From contig JAURBD010000031.1 of assembly GCA_030829155.1 (NCBI GenBank), positions 1 to 16,297 of the forward strand: a DNA stretch of 16,297 bases. Reading direction: 5' to 3'. A program made the translations under genes and the position numbers. Within the stretch, counting starts at the first letter, position 1. Each line of letters opens with the position of its first letter. The DNA is from Flavobacteriaceae bacterium (GTDB taxonomy: Bacteria; Bacteroidota; Bacteroidia; Flavobacteriales; Flavobacteriaceae). Under the pieces are notes generated by a model, which saw nothing but the letters and a program-made list of their open reading frames with translations, made no database searches and was not told where the DNA came from. This document shows positions 1 to 5,928 of this stretch, piece after piece.

Positions 1-154
1 CCTCGATATTGTTATCGTGAAAAATAGTTAGCTCTCGTTGGTTTAAATCAAACTTCAAGTGTTTTATTTGAGATAATACTTCAAACTTCATACGAATGAG
101 ATTCTCCTCTGAAGGACAATCCATTTTGTCAATTTTGAAGCACGTTTTATTCAA
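1..154 (-). CDS. HMA-type cation transporter, N-terminal part (runs off left edge)
   Basis: This is the first 51 codons of a minus-strand gene that continues beyond the window. The frame is open from a TAG just upstream. The likely start is TTG at 154, giving MNKTCFKIDKMDCPSEE; an in-frame ATG at 124 would remove the first beta strand, so TTG is preferred. The segment KTCFKIDKMDCPSEENLIR followed by LKFDLNQRELTIFH matches the ferredoxin-like heavy-metal-associated fold found at the N-terminus of Bacteroidota cation transporters. The usual MxCxxC metal loop is here MDCPSEE, with only the first cysteine, as is common in that subgroup (recalled family knowledge). The protein presumably handles metal ions at the inner membrane, but the transporter domain is outside the window, so the substrate is unknown. 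It is probably cargo of the adjacent integrated element. Confidence 0.6.
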   Translation of the reverse strand, partial: MNKTCFKIDKMDCPSEENLIRMKFEVLSQIKHLKFDLNQRELTIFHDNNIE

Positions 155-180
155 ATTTTTGGTCTAATTAATATAGTATC

Positions 181-225
181 AAAAATAAAAAAAAAACCGA
201 TACACTATAACAGTATAACGGTTTT
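181..225 (-). terminator. Rho-independent terminator reading leftwards
   Basis: On the minus strand AAAACCG (219-225) pairs with CGGTTTT (193-199). The inner stem ATAC/GTAT (213-216 with 200-203) is separated by a two-base bulge, and the loop is 9 nt. The hairpin is followed by an almost uninterrupted T tract (192 down to 181). It would stop transcripts coming from the recombinase control region before they enter the cation-transporter gene. No gene that it clearly serves is visible to its right, so it may insulate the transporter from antisense transcription. Confidence 0.6.
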
Positions 226-240
226 ATCATTTTACTTGAT

Positions 241-278
241 CCCCCTATCAGGTTCGAACCAAATGATTTCCTATAGGG
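241..278. repeat. Nested inverted repeat with a T-arm-like GGTTCGAACC core
   Basis: CCCTAT (243-248) is complemented by ATAGGG (273-278), and the perfect 10-bp palindrome GGTTCGAACC (251-260) lies between them. The decamer looks like a tRNA T-arm, but no complete tRNA can be folded here. It lies in the gene-free 332-bp stretch (155-486) upstream of the serine recombinase. It could be a recombinase or repressor binding site, or a decayed tRNA fragment; neither is shown. Confidence 0.45.
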
Positions 279-367
279 AGAAAAAATTGACCTCGATATA
301 AAAACCACTCCGATACCCATTTTGGGAAAAAGTATTTTCTCAATTACAAGAAACATAATTCCCAATG

Positions 368-486
368 TTAGGGTATACTTGGTTTTACTATTCTCATTTT
401 ACGAATTCACCCTCAATATATTAGTATATATGGATATATTTTCGTATATTTAGGGTATAAATGTAACAACCCTAATATTACGAATT
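368..486. promoter_or_regulatory. Duplicated composite motif upstream of serine recombinase
   Basis: TTAGGGTATA occurs exactly at 368-377 and 450-459, and TTACGAATT occurs exactly at 399-407 and 478-486. The pair therefore appears twice in the same order, with gaps of 21 and 18 bp. The second copy ends directly at the ATG of the recombinase gene. An inverted copy of the first core, AACCCTAA, lies at 468-475. The segment between the two units is very AT-rich. Small serine recombinases often have multi-subsite recombination and autoregulatory sites directly upstream, so this is a reasonable candidate (inference). No clear TAnnTTTG box is seen; TATTTTCG around 437-444 is the nearest. Confidence 0.5.
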
Positions 487-1110
487 ATGAAAGTGTTTTT
501 ATCAAGAGTTTCAACAGAAGAACAAAGTGAATTAAGGCAGATTCAAAATGTAGAGGGATTCGATAAGGTGATTATCGATAAATGTAGTGGATTGGTTGAT
601 TTGTGGAATCGACCAAACATAGTAAAAAACAAAATAAAGAAGTTAGTTGATAACGGAACTATCAAACATATTGAGGTTCACTCAATCGATAGGCTTGGAA
701 GAGATACTCTATCGGTGTTATCTGTATGGAAGGAATTAACTGAGAAGGGTGTTAGAGTTGTTTGTAGAAATCCAAACTTCCAAAACTTAACTGAATCAGG
801 AGAAAAAGATTACTTCTCAGAATTATTACTAAATATCCTGAGTACAATGAGTTCCTTTGAGAAATCCTTGATTAAAACTCGTCAAATGGAGGGGATTAGA
901 ATCACTCAGAAAATATCCCCCGAGAAATATAGTGGTAGAAAACAAAACACTAAGGAATCTACTCTTAAATTCCTTTCTAAACACTCTAAGGCTGTTGAAT
1001 ACTTAGAGAAAGGAATGAAAGGTGTTGAGGTTTCAAAGTTGTGTGATATCTCATTAAACACAATCACTAAGATTAAAAAGAATTTACAACCTCAACAAAA
1101 AGTAGCCTAA
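487..1110 (+). CDS. Small serine recombinase (resolvase/invertase family)
   Basis: This 207-residue protein has the layout of a small serine recombinase. The N-terminal SRVSTEEQ motif (residues 6-13) carries the nucleophile Ser9 with Arg7. DRLGRD (68-73) supplies further active-site arginines. The segment SSFEKSLIKTRQMEGI (122-137) is the conserved start of the long E helix. The last ~45 residues form a helix-turn-helix typical for binding the recombination site. It cuts and rejoins DNA at paired sites through a phosphoserine link. Length is normal for a resolvase or invertase and too short for a large serine integrase. Its own site is probably the duplicated motif just upstream. The stop codon overlaps the start of a small downstream ORF. 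Whether it resolves multimers, inverts a switch or is phage-derived cannot be told. Confidence 0.9.
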   Translation: MKVFLSRVSTEEQSELRQIQNVEGFDKVIIDKCSGLVDLWNRPNIVKNKIKKLVDNGTIKHIEVHSIDRLGRDTLSVLSVWKELTEKGVRVVCRNPNFQNLTESGEKDYFSELLLNILSTMSSFEKSLIKTRQMEGIRITQKISPEKYSGRKQNTKESTLKFLSKHSKAVEYLEKGMKGVEVSKLCDISLNTITKIKKNLQPQQKVA

Positions 1111-1238
1111 TGGATAAAAAGAGGAGAAGAGAGTTAAGAGAAGAATACGAAAAGATTGAAGGTGAAAGATATGTTAAACAGATTCAGAAAGAACCTTCTG
1201 TAAGTTGGTTTGAATATGTTGAACTAAAATCTAAATAG
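1110..1238 (+). CDS. 42-residue charged protein, coupled to the recombinase
   Basis: The ATG overlaps the recombinase stop codon in the sequence TAATG, and the frame runs 42 codons to TAG at 1236-1238. The peptide begins MDKKRRRELREEYEK, so the first 28 residues are almost entirely charged and probably helical. It ends with a less charged segment containing SWFEYVELKSK. The overlap predicts translational coupling, so it would be made together with the recombinase. No family is recognised. By position it could be a recombinase accessory or DNA-binding peptide (inference only). It could also be a chance frame, but the exact stop/start overlap and the biased composition argue that it is translated. 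Confidence 0.5.
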   Translation: MDKKRRRELREEYEKIEGERYVKQIQKEPSVSWFEYVELKSK

Positions 1239-1239
1239 G

Positions 1240-1267
1240 TTGGTTATTTGGATATCCGAATAATCAA
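1240..1267. repeat. 28-bp near-perfect palindrome between convergent recombinase genes
   Basis: The sequence is centred on GGATATCC (1250-1257). The arms from 1240 to 1253 pair fully with 1254 to 1267 if two G-U pairs are allowed. It fills the 33-bp gap between the small ORF stop and the integrase stop. As RNA it would form a hairpin from either direction, so it may act as a shared bidirectional terminator, although no T tract follows. As DNA it is equally a candidate recombinase or repressor site. Confidence 0.5.
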
Positions 1268-1271
1268 ACAA

Positions 1272-2888
1272 CTATGAGTTCATTACCTTCTTCACCTCTA
1301 CTTCCCAAACATCTTGAGGAATCCATCCATTATCTAAACTGGTTTTAAGTTCTTGAAGTAATTCCTTTTTCGAATCAGTTAATCCAACTGATGGTTTCTT
1401 GGTTTCTTTCTTAATGGTAGAGAATCCTGAATCAAGTGTATATCCATAATCCATAGATTTCATTCTATCTGATTTGATAACAGAAAAGTATTTTTCAAAT
1501 ACACGAGTTGAAGTGTGACCTGTCATCGATTTTATTGTGTGTACAGGAGTTCCTTTTTCGATATGATAACGGATAAAACTCCTACGGCCAATATGTGTAC
1601 CAACCCATTCCCAAAGAGGTTTTGGTTTATCTGTTCCCTCAATCGGTAATCCATCACTTCCATAATCAGGATTCTTTACCATTGTATTAAACCCAATGAT
1701 TCTACAAATCTCTTTTATGTGTTTATTCATTTTCTGATTACTAATCTTATTTCCATTTTCAGTTAGGGGAAACAAGTATTGGTCAGCAGATTTACCAGAT
1801 GAGTATTTTTCAAAAAGGTTTTCTGTTATGTTCACTATTGGAACATATATAAGAGTGTTTGTTTTTATCGAGGTGTATTTTATTTCTCCAAGTTTTCTAT
1901 CACCTCCACTAATGAAATCTTTACTCAATACCGTAAGGTTAACGGTATCACTAAATCTCATACCGGTTATACACATCCAAACCAACATATCCTTGTAAAC
2001 TTCATAATTGGTGTACATGGATTTTCGTTTTGATTTATTCAATACATCTTCAATATAAAGAACACCTGTTCCTTCCTTTACTAGATACTTTGAGTGTTTT
2101 TCGTTTGATACATCAAACTCTTTGAAATCATGTAATTCAAGAATCTGTTTATGATTCAAACAAATAACCTCTCTTGGTGGTTCTTTGAATCTTTTCTTTG
2201 GGATAACAAGATTAAAACTAATGTTCTTCGTATCTCTTAACCAAGTTTTGAATAATCTGAGAACCTTTATTCTTTTATTTATAGTAGAAGGTAAATAACC
2301 TTTATTCTTTTCTAATTCACTTAAAAATTCTGAAATCCACTCTAAGGTTATGTTTTCTAATAACAACTTTATTCTTTCTTTTCTCTGATATTCATTTGAA
2401 AAATCAATTATATCATCGAAAGAAGTTTTCAAAGCACTTCGATATGAATTTCTGTTTTGAGTAATAACTAAATACTCTGGTGAATAGAACCAATTTGTGT
2501 ACTCATTAAATAATGTTGTGAAATGAACTTTAGTTAGAGTTGATTGTACTCTTTTGTATTCGTTTTTAAGAAGTAAAGATTTTATTAAATCAGTAGAAGG
2601 CTCATCCTCACCATTAACTTTTACTCTATGGATAATATCATTAACCTCTTTTAGTTTAGTTTTTAGTTCGAGGTTTTTGTTTTTGGATTCTAAATCTGAT
2701 TTCTTAACTGGTGATTTAGAATGTGTTCTATCGTAATCAGAGTTCCAATCTTTAAGTTTTACTTTTATTCCAGTTGTTACTTTAAGTTGTTTCCCTTTGA
2801 AATAATACCTCAAAACAACAGGAAGTTCATCAGATTTCTTGTATTCTGATTTCTTCATCTTGTAATCTAAGAAGTATAAACAACTCAT
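1272..2888 (-). CDS. Tyrosine recombinase / integrase
   Basis: This 538-residue integrase has the three-part layout of Bacteroidota tyrosine recombinases: an N-terminal arm-binding segment (about 1-60), a SAM-like core-binding domain (about 120-225) and a catalytic domain (about 240-475). The catalytic set is complete: Arg311 in TGMRFSD, Lys342 in the SIKTNTL hairpin, His432 and Arg435 in HIGRRSF, His458 in MTGHTSTR, and the nucleophile Tyr467 in FEKYF. The ATG at 2888 (MSCLYFLDYK) is chosen as start. A TTG at 2915 would extend the frame by nine residues, but it lies inside the likely -7 box TATCTTTG (2913-2920). The gene sits just downstream of a tRNA 3' end, so it presumably catalyses integration of the element at that tRNA. 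A long C-terminal tail after the tyrosine is unexceptional. Confidence 0.93.
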   Translation of the reverse strand: MSCLYFLDYKMKKSEYKKSDELPVVLRYYFKGKQLKVTTGIKVKLKDWNSDYDRTHSKSPVKKSDLESKNKNLELKTKLKEVNDIIHRVKVNGEDEPSTDLIKSLLLKNEYKRVQSTLTKVHFTTLFNEYTNWFYSPEYLVITQNRNSYRSALKTSFDDIIDFSNEYQRKERIKLLLENITLEWISEFLSELEKNKGYLPSTINKRIKVLRLFKTWLRDTKNISFNLVIPKKRFKEPPREVICLNHKQILELHDFKEFDVSNEKHSKYLVKEGTGVLYIEDVLNKSKRKSMYTNYEVYKDMLVWMCITGMRFSDTVNLTVLSKDFISGGDRKLGEIKYTSIKTNTLIYVPIVNITENLFEKYSSGKSADQYLFPLTENGNKISNQKMNKHIKEICRIIGFNTMVKNPDYGSDGLPIEGTDKPKPLWEWVGTHIGRRSFIRYHIEKGTPVHTIKSMTGHTSTRVFEKYFSVIKSDRMKSMDYGYTLDSGFSTIKKETKKPSVGLTDSKKELLQELKTSLDNGWIPQDVWEVEVKKVMNS

Positions 2889-2892
2889 GTTT

Positions 2893-2959
2893 TTAGGGTA
2901 ATTTCTATTACCCAAAGATACACAAAAAACAATAGGTTTATTACCCCTCTTATTACCCC
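2893..2959 (-). promoter_or_regulatory. Integrase promoter embedded in GGGTAAT repeats
   Basis: On the minus strand TATCTTTG (2913-2920) fits the Bacteroidota -7 consensus, about 25 bp before the integrase ATG. No good -33 element is seen. Around it are four copies of one heptamer. GGGTAAT (2896-2902) and ATTACCC (2907-2913) form an inverted repeat with a 4-nt spacer at the expected transcription start. TTATTACCCC occurs twice exactly (2938-2947 and 2950-2959) as a 12-bp-spaced direct repeat upstream. This arrangement suggests autorepression or integrase/excisionase arm sites (inference). Confidence 0.55.
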
Positions 2960-2974
2960 AACCCCATTTTTGGG

Positions 2975-3017
2975 AAAAAAAGAACCCTAACTTCCTCGTT
3001 TATAGGGAGTTAGGGTT
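2975..3017 (-). terminator. Rho-independent terminator of the tRNA gene
   Basis: A perfect 10-bp stem, AACCCTAACT (2983-2992) with AGTTAGGGTT (3008-3017), encloses a 15-nt loop. On the minus strand it is followed after one C by seven T residues (2981-2975). It lies 9 bp past the tRNA 3' end and should end tRNA transcription before the integrase promoter. If the element is integrated in the tRNA 3' end, this terminator was brought in by the element. Confidence 0.75.
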
Positions 3018-3025
3018 TCTTAATG

Positions 3026-3099
3026 TGGTCCCACCTGGGCTCGAACCAGGGACCAACTGATTATGAGTCAGCTACTCTAACCAACTGAGCTATAGGACC
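3026..3099 (-). tRNA. tRNA with CAT anticodon (elongator Met or Ile2)
   Basis: The minus strand folds into a full cloverleaf. The acceptor stem is GGTCCTA with TGGGACC (one G-U pair) and A as discriminator base. The D-arm is AGCTCAGTTGGTTAGAGT. The anticodon stem GCTGA/TCAGT encloses loop CTCATAA, so the anticodon is CAT. The T-arm is CCTGG TTCGAGC CCAGG. CCA is not encoded. The anticodon stem lacks the three G-C pairs of initiator tRNA, so it is elongator Met, or Ile2 if C34 is changed to lysidine. The T-arm and variable region resemble Ile2, so the identity is left open. Its 3' end is the probable integration site. Confidence 0.93.
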
Positions 3100-3213
3100 G
3101 GCGCACTGTTTTTTGTATTTAGAAAAATAATTAAATATTGGATATCTAAGACTTTTTGCTTTATTTATCGTTAAGATAAAAATACTGTTTTAAAAATTTC
3201 AGTGAACTTTAGG

Positions 3214-3221
3214 CAAATATA
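3214..3221 (-). promoter_or_regulatory. Possible -7 box for the tRNA
   Basis: TATATTTG on the minus strand matches TAnnTTTG. It would give a precursor leader of about 105 nt ahead of the tRNA. No -33 TTG is found at the right distance, so the assignment is weak. Confidence 0.25.
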
Positions 3222-3235
3222 ATATCATTTGAAAT

Positions 3236-3287
3236 AAAAAAAGACTACAAAGTAAAATTGTTTAAAATATTACCGTTTAATAGTCTT
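3236..3287 (-). terminator. Terminator after the lipocalin-like gene
   Basis: On the minus strand AAGACTA (3281-3287) pairs with TAGTCTT (3241-3247), followed by a run of seven T (3242-3236). The 33-nt loop can form a short extra stem. It lies about 55 bp past the stop codon of the gene at 3343 and separates it from the tRNA. Confidence 0.5.
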
Positions 3288-3342
3288 CTTCAGATAACAC
3301 TAAATCTTCTAAAACTCAAAATTAGATAAAGTAATGAACTGA

Positions 3343-3843
3343 TTATGCTTTAGTCAAAACTGCCTTAGCAACAAATACAACGCCTTCTGGGCCTGTTACA
3401 GTGTACTGATATTGAATTTTATTTGAATCTTCTGGCATAAGATTAATTTTCCATGAAGTTACAAAAGCCTCTTTATCTTTCGACAAGCCACTTCTTTCAG
3501 AATCTGTAATAAAAACATACTCGCCATTCGTGTTACTTTTTAATACAGATATTGGCTTATTTTGTAAAGCACAATAATGAGTTAATAGTAATTGCTCGTT
3601 TTGATAATTAAAAATCGTAAGCATTTCGACGCCTCCCGTGTCACTTTCCTCGAGTAATGCGCTTCCATTAGATGTTAATGTATAATTCAACACTAAATTA
3701 TCCGAAGTACCGTCAGTTCTTTCCAAAGTACCCTGCCATTTTCCTTCTAAAGATTTTAATTTTTCAAAATCTTCTGAAAGGCTATTTCCATATGTAGTGG
3801 CAGATAAAATTGCTGTAAATAAGAATAAAAATAAATTTTTCAT
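3343..3843 (-). CDS. Secreted lipocalin-like protein of unknown function
   Basis: The 166-residue protein starts with a clear signal peptide (MKNLFLFLFTAILSATTYG, cleavage near residue 19-20). The mature part opens with LKSLEGKWQGTLERTDG, followed by alternating strands with GSALLEESDTGGVEMLTIF and LLLTHYCALQNKP. The L-x-G-x-W-x-G start and the later HYC segment recall a family of small exported beta-barrel proteins resembling lipocalins, without a known ligand. It is likely periplasmic. It lies 91 bp downstream of the GMC oxidoreductase gene on the same strand. A 6-bp hairpin (GAGTAA/TTACTC, 3900-3914) in the gap has no T tract on this strand, so cotranscription is possible. The fold call is by pattern recall, and no function is assigned. 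Confidence 0.7.
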   Translation of the reverse strand: MKNLFLFLFTAILSATTYGNSLSEDFEKLKSLEGKWQGTLERTDGTSDNLVLNYTLTSNGSALLEESDTGGVEMLTIFNYQNEQLLLTHYCALQNKPISVLKSNTNGEYVFITDSERSGLSKDKEAFVTSWKINLMPEDSNKIQYQYTVTGPEGVVFVAKAVLTKA

Positions 3844-3934
3844 GAGAATATATTTGGTTAATAGTTTTTACAAGGTACAAAAAATCACTTGTCCTAAACG
3901 AGTAAGGTTTACTCACAAACTTTTTTTTAAAATT

Positions 3935-5551
3935 TTAAACGGTTAAAATCATTTCCGAAGCCTTTTCGGCAATCATATAGGTAGGAGCATTAGTATTCCC
4001 TGAGACTATCTTGGGCATGATTGAAGCATCGACAACTCGTAGTCCCTCAATTCCGTGAACTTTCAATTCGTGGTCAACAACAGCTAAAGAATCTTTGCCC
4101 ATTTTACAGGTTCCCACAGGATGATAAACCGTTTCTAAAGTCTGTTTGATGTGGTCCATGAGCTCCTTGTCATTTTTTTTATCAACTTGAAGACCAAATG
4201 CCTTTCGATGTTTTTTTAGAGGAGCCTCTTCCAAAACCTTTATGGCAAGTTTAACTCCTTTGAGCAGAAGTAATAAGTCTTCTTTTTCTTGTAAGAAATT
4301 AGGCTGTATTACAGGAGGGTCATAAGGGTTTGAAGAGGATAAACTCACCGATCCACTACTTTTAGGGTGCAACAATGTCGGTAAAATCGTTAAGCCATCA
4401 ACCCTTGGATAACTTTTGAGATCGTATGCATCATAACCGTATTGATCACCCATCCAAATTGGACTAAAATGAAATTGGAAATTAGCTGAATTCCCTTGTT
4501 GATGAATGTCAAAAAATGCCATTCCTTCTAGAGGACCCGAACTAAACACACCTTTTTTGTGAACAAAATAGTTCCAAGAGGCTTTCAATTGGTTCAAAAT
4601 AGGAATGTAATGGTTTATCCCTTCCTGGGTGTTGGTTGAGATACTTATGGGACAAAACAAATGGTCCTTAAGGTTTTTTCCAACTCCATTAAGTTCGTGG
4701 AGACAATCGATTCCTTGCCTTTTAAGTTGCGAAGCTTCCCCTATTCCAGACAACAAAAGAATTTGTGGTGAATGAAATGCTCCCGCGGAAAGTATGACTT
4801 CCTTTTTGGCAATAGCCTCTCGTGATATATTTTCTACAATATAAGCCACTCCCACTGCTTTTTTGTCTTCAAGCAAAATTTTAGAGACCCTAGCCTTTGT
4901 GACAACTTTAAGGTTTTTTCGCCCTAAAATTGGCTTTAAAAAGGCAGCTGCAGCACTACAACGCTTTCCGTCTTTAATGGTACTGTGAACTAGACCTGCT
5001 CCCTCTTGGGTTTTGCCATTATAATCTTTTGTTTTGGGAATTCCGACTGCTACACAAGAATCTAGAAAAGAATCCACAAAAGGAGTTTTAAATTTTTCAG
5101 CTACGGTAACATGCAGCTCTCCTTGATTGCTGTGAAAATTTTTATCCAACAATTCTGCTTGAGCATGATTTTCCGATTTCATAAAAAAAGGAAGGACTTC
5201 CTTATAACTCCATCCTGGATTTCCTAAGGCTGCCCACCCATCATAGTCTGCAGCATTTCCACGAACATAAGCCATGGCATTGGTCGAACTACTTCCGCCG
5301 AGGGTTTTGCCTCGCGGCAAATAAATCTTACGATTCAAAACATGTTCTTGTTCTTCTGTCCAAAAACCCCAATCTTCTTTACTTTTGTGAATTTTGGTGT
5401 AAGCCCCCGGTATATGTATGTTCATATTGTTATCCGGGCCCCCAGCTTCTAACAACAAAACAGTGTTTTTGGGATTTGCCGAAAGACGATTGGCTAAAAC
5501 ACAGCCCGCTGATCCAGCTCCAATAATAATGTATTCATATTCTTCACTCAT
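3935..5551 (-). CDS. GMC-family FAD-dependent oxidoreductase
   Basis: The 538-residue product is a glucose-methanol-choline oxidoreductase. The FAD-binding GAGSAG (11-16) lies in a Rossmann start, with Glu35 at the ribose position. GMC signature 1 spans about residues 79-93 (PRGKTLGGSSSTNAM), and signature 2 is GAFHSPQILLLSGIG. The catalytic histidine is His477 in YHPVGTCKMG, and its partner lies in SGNTNAP (517-523). Length and motifs fit choline-dehydrogenase-like enzymes that oxidise a primary or secondary alcohol to aldehyde or ketone. The true substrate cannot be read from sequence, and without betaine-pathway neighbours betA is not justified. ATG at 5551 is taken as start; a GTG at 5554 would add one residue. 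No signal peptide is seen, so it is cytoplasmic. An inverted repeat lies 23 bp upstream. Confidence 0.92.
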   Translation of the reverse strand: MSEEYEYIIIGAGSAGCVLANRLSANPKNTVLLLEAGGPDNNMNIHIPGAYTKIHKSKEDWGFWTEEQEHVLNRKIYLPRGKTLGGSSSTNAMAYVRGNAADYDGWAALGNPGWSYKEVLPFFMKSENHAQAELLDKNFHSNQGELHVTVAEKFKTPFVDSFLDSCVAVGIPKTKDYNGKTQEGAGLVHSTIKDGKRCSAAAAFLKPILGRKNLKVVTKARVSKILLEDKKAVGVAYIVENISREAIAKKEVILSAGAFHSPQILLLSGIGEASQLKRQGIDCLHELNGVGKNLKDHLFCPISISTNTQEGINHYIPILNQLKASWNYFVHKKGVFSSGPLEGMAFFDIHQQGNSANFQFHFSPIWMGDQYGYDAYDLKSYPRVDGLTILPTLLHPKSSGSVSLSSSNPYDPPVIQPNFLQEKEDLLLLLKGVKLAIKVLEEAPLKKHRKAFGLQVDKKNDKELMDHIKQTLETVYHPVGTCKMGKDSLAVVDHELKVHGIEGLRVVDASIMPKIVSGNTNAPTYMIAEKASEMILTV

Positions 5552-5573
5552 CACTAAAACTTAAGTTTAATTG

Positions 5574-5600
5574 TTTAATGAGCTATTCATTCTCATTAAA
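5574..5600. promoter_or_regulatory. Inverted repeat upstream of the GMC gene, possible operator
   Basis: TTTAATGAG (5574-5582) and CTCATTAAA (5592-5600) are a perfect 9-bp inverted repeat with a 9-bp spacer, 23 bp in front of the ATG at 5551. The spacing is about two helical turns between arm centres, which suits a dimeric regulator. It could instead fold as a leader hairpin. A further TTTAATG follows at about 5611. Confidence 0.45.
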
Positions 5601-5928
5601 TCAACTCAATTTAATGTTTTAATCTCAATTGATCGCATTACACAACCCTCAGCTTCATTTTTACTCAGGATCTTCTTCCAACTTTTTATGAAAAACTTAT
5701 AGCTCAAATAGCAAAAAATAAATCATCAAAATTTTTGATAAATTAGTTAGAAAAAGTAGCCCACAATCTGAGTTAGTACCATCAAACTGCTGCTGTTTCA
5801 ATATTACTTTTAGGGATTTTATAATGGTCATTTGTTTTAATAATCATCGAAGTTTGATTTAAAATTGTTTCACAATGAAAAAAAGCTGATGTCCCATGCA
5901 TTGAAGCTAACTTAAAATTCTTGTACTT
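5601..5928. other. Gene-free intergenic stretch
   Basis: No frame longer than about 16 codons with a plausible start was found on either strand. The stretch is AT-rich and separates the leftward GMC gene from the rightward broken membrane gene, so it must hold promoters for both. No convincing TAnnTTTG box with a -33 element was seen, and apart from the inverted repeat at its left edge no structure stands out. Confidence 0.5.

Larger units (their letters stand above)
1..3033. mobile_element. End of a tRNA-targeted integrated element (partial)
   Basis: Two site-specific recombinases, repeated motifs near both, a metal-transporter fragment and a tRNA gene at the border mark this as one end of an integrative element or genomic island. 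The integrase-proximal end is against the 3' part of the tRNA at about 3026-3050, and the element extends leftwards past base 1. No convincing second copy of the tRNA 3' end was found in bases 1-2900, so the opposite attachment site is outside the window. No transfer or phage structural genes are visible, so the class of element is open. Confidence 0.55.

Noticed and set aside
241..260. Left attachment site as a copy of the tRNA 3' end
   Set aside because: Only about 8 contiguous bases (TCGAACCA) are shared with the tRNA at 3026-3099, too short and too common for a T-arm to be an attachment-site duplication.
316..331. Pair of CCCATTTT(T)GGGAAAAA segments (316-331 and 2963-2979) as element-end repeats
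   Set aside because: A similar CCCATTTTTGGGAA also occurs in reverse inside dusB near 9400, so the motif arises by chance in this AT-rich sequence.
168..365. 65-codon minus-strand frame upstream of the cation-transporter gene
   Set aside because: It runs through a strong minus-strand terminator and its last third is translated hairpin and poly-T. Its composition looks random and no family is recognisable.
2889..2915. TTG start at 2915 for the integrase
   Set aside because: That codon lies inside the likely -7 box and the inverted repeat. The ATG at 2888 gives a normal integrase N-terminus.
3900..3914. Hairpin GAGTAA/TTACTC as terminator between the GMC and lipocalin-like genes
   Set aside because: The T tract is on the plus-strand side, while both genes run on the minus strand, and the stem is only 6 bp.
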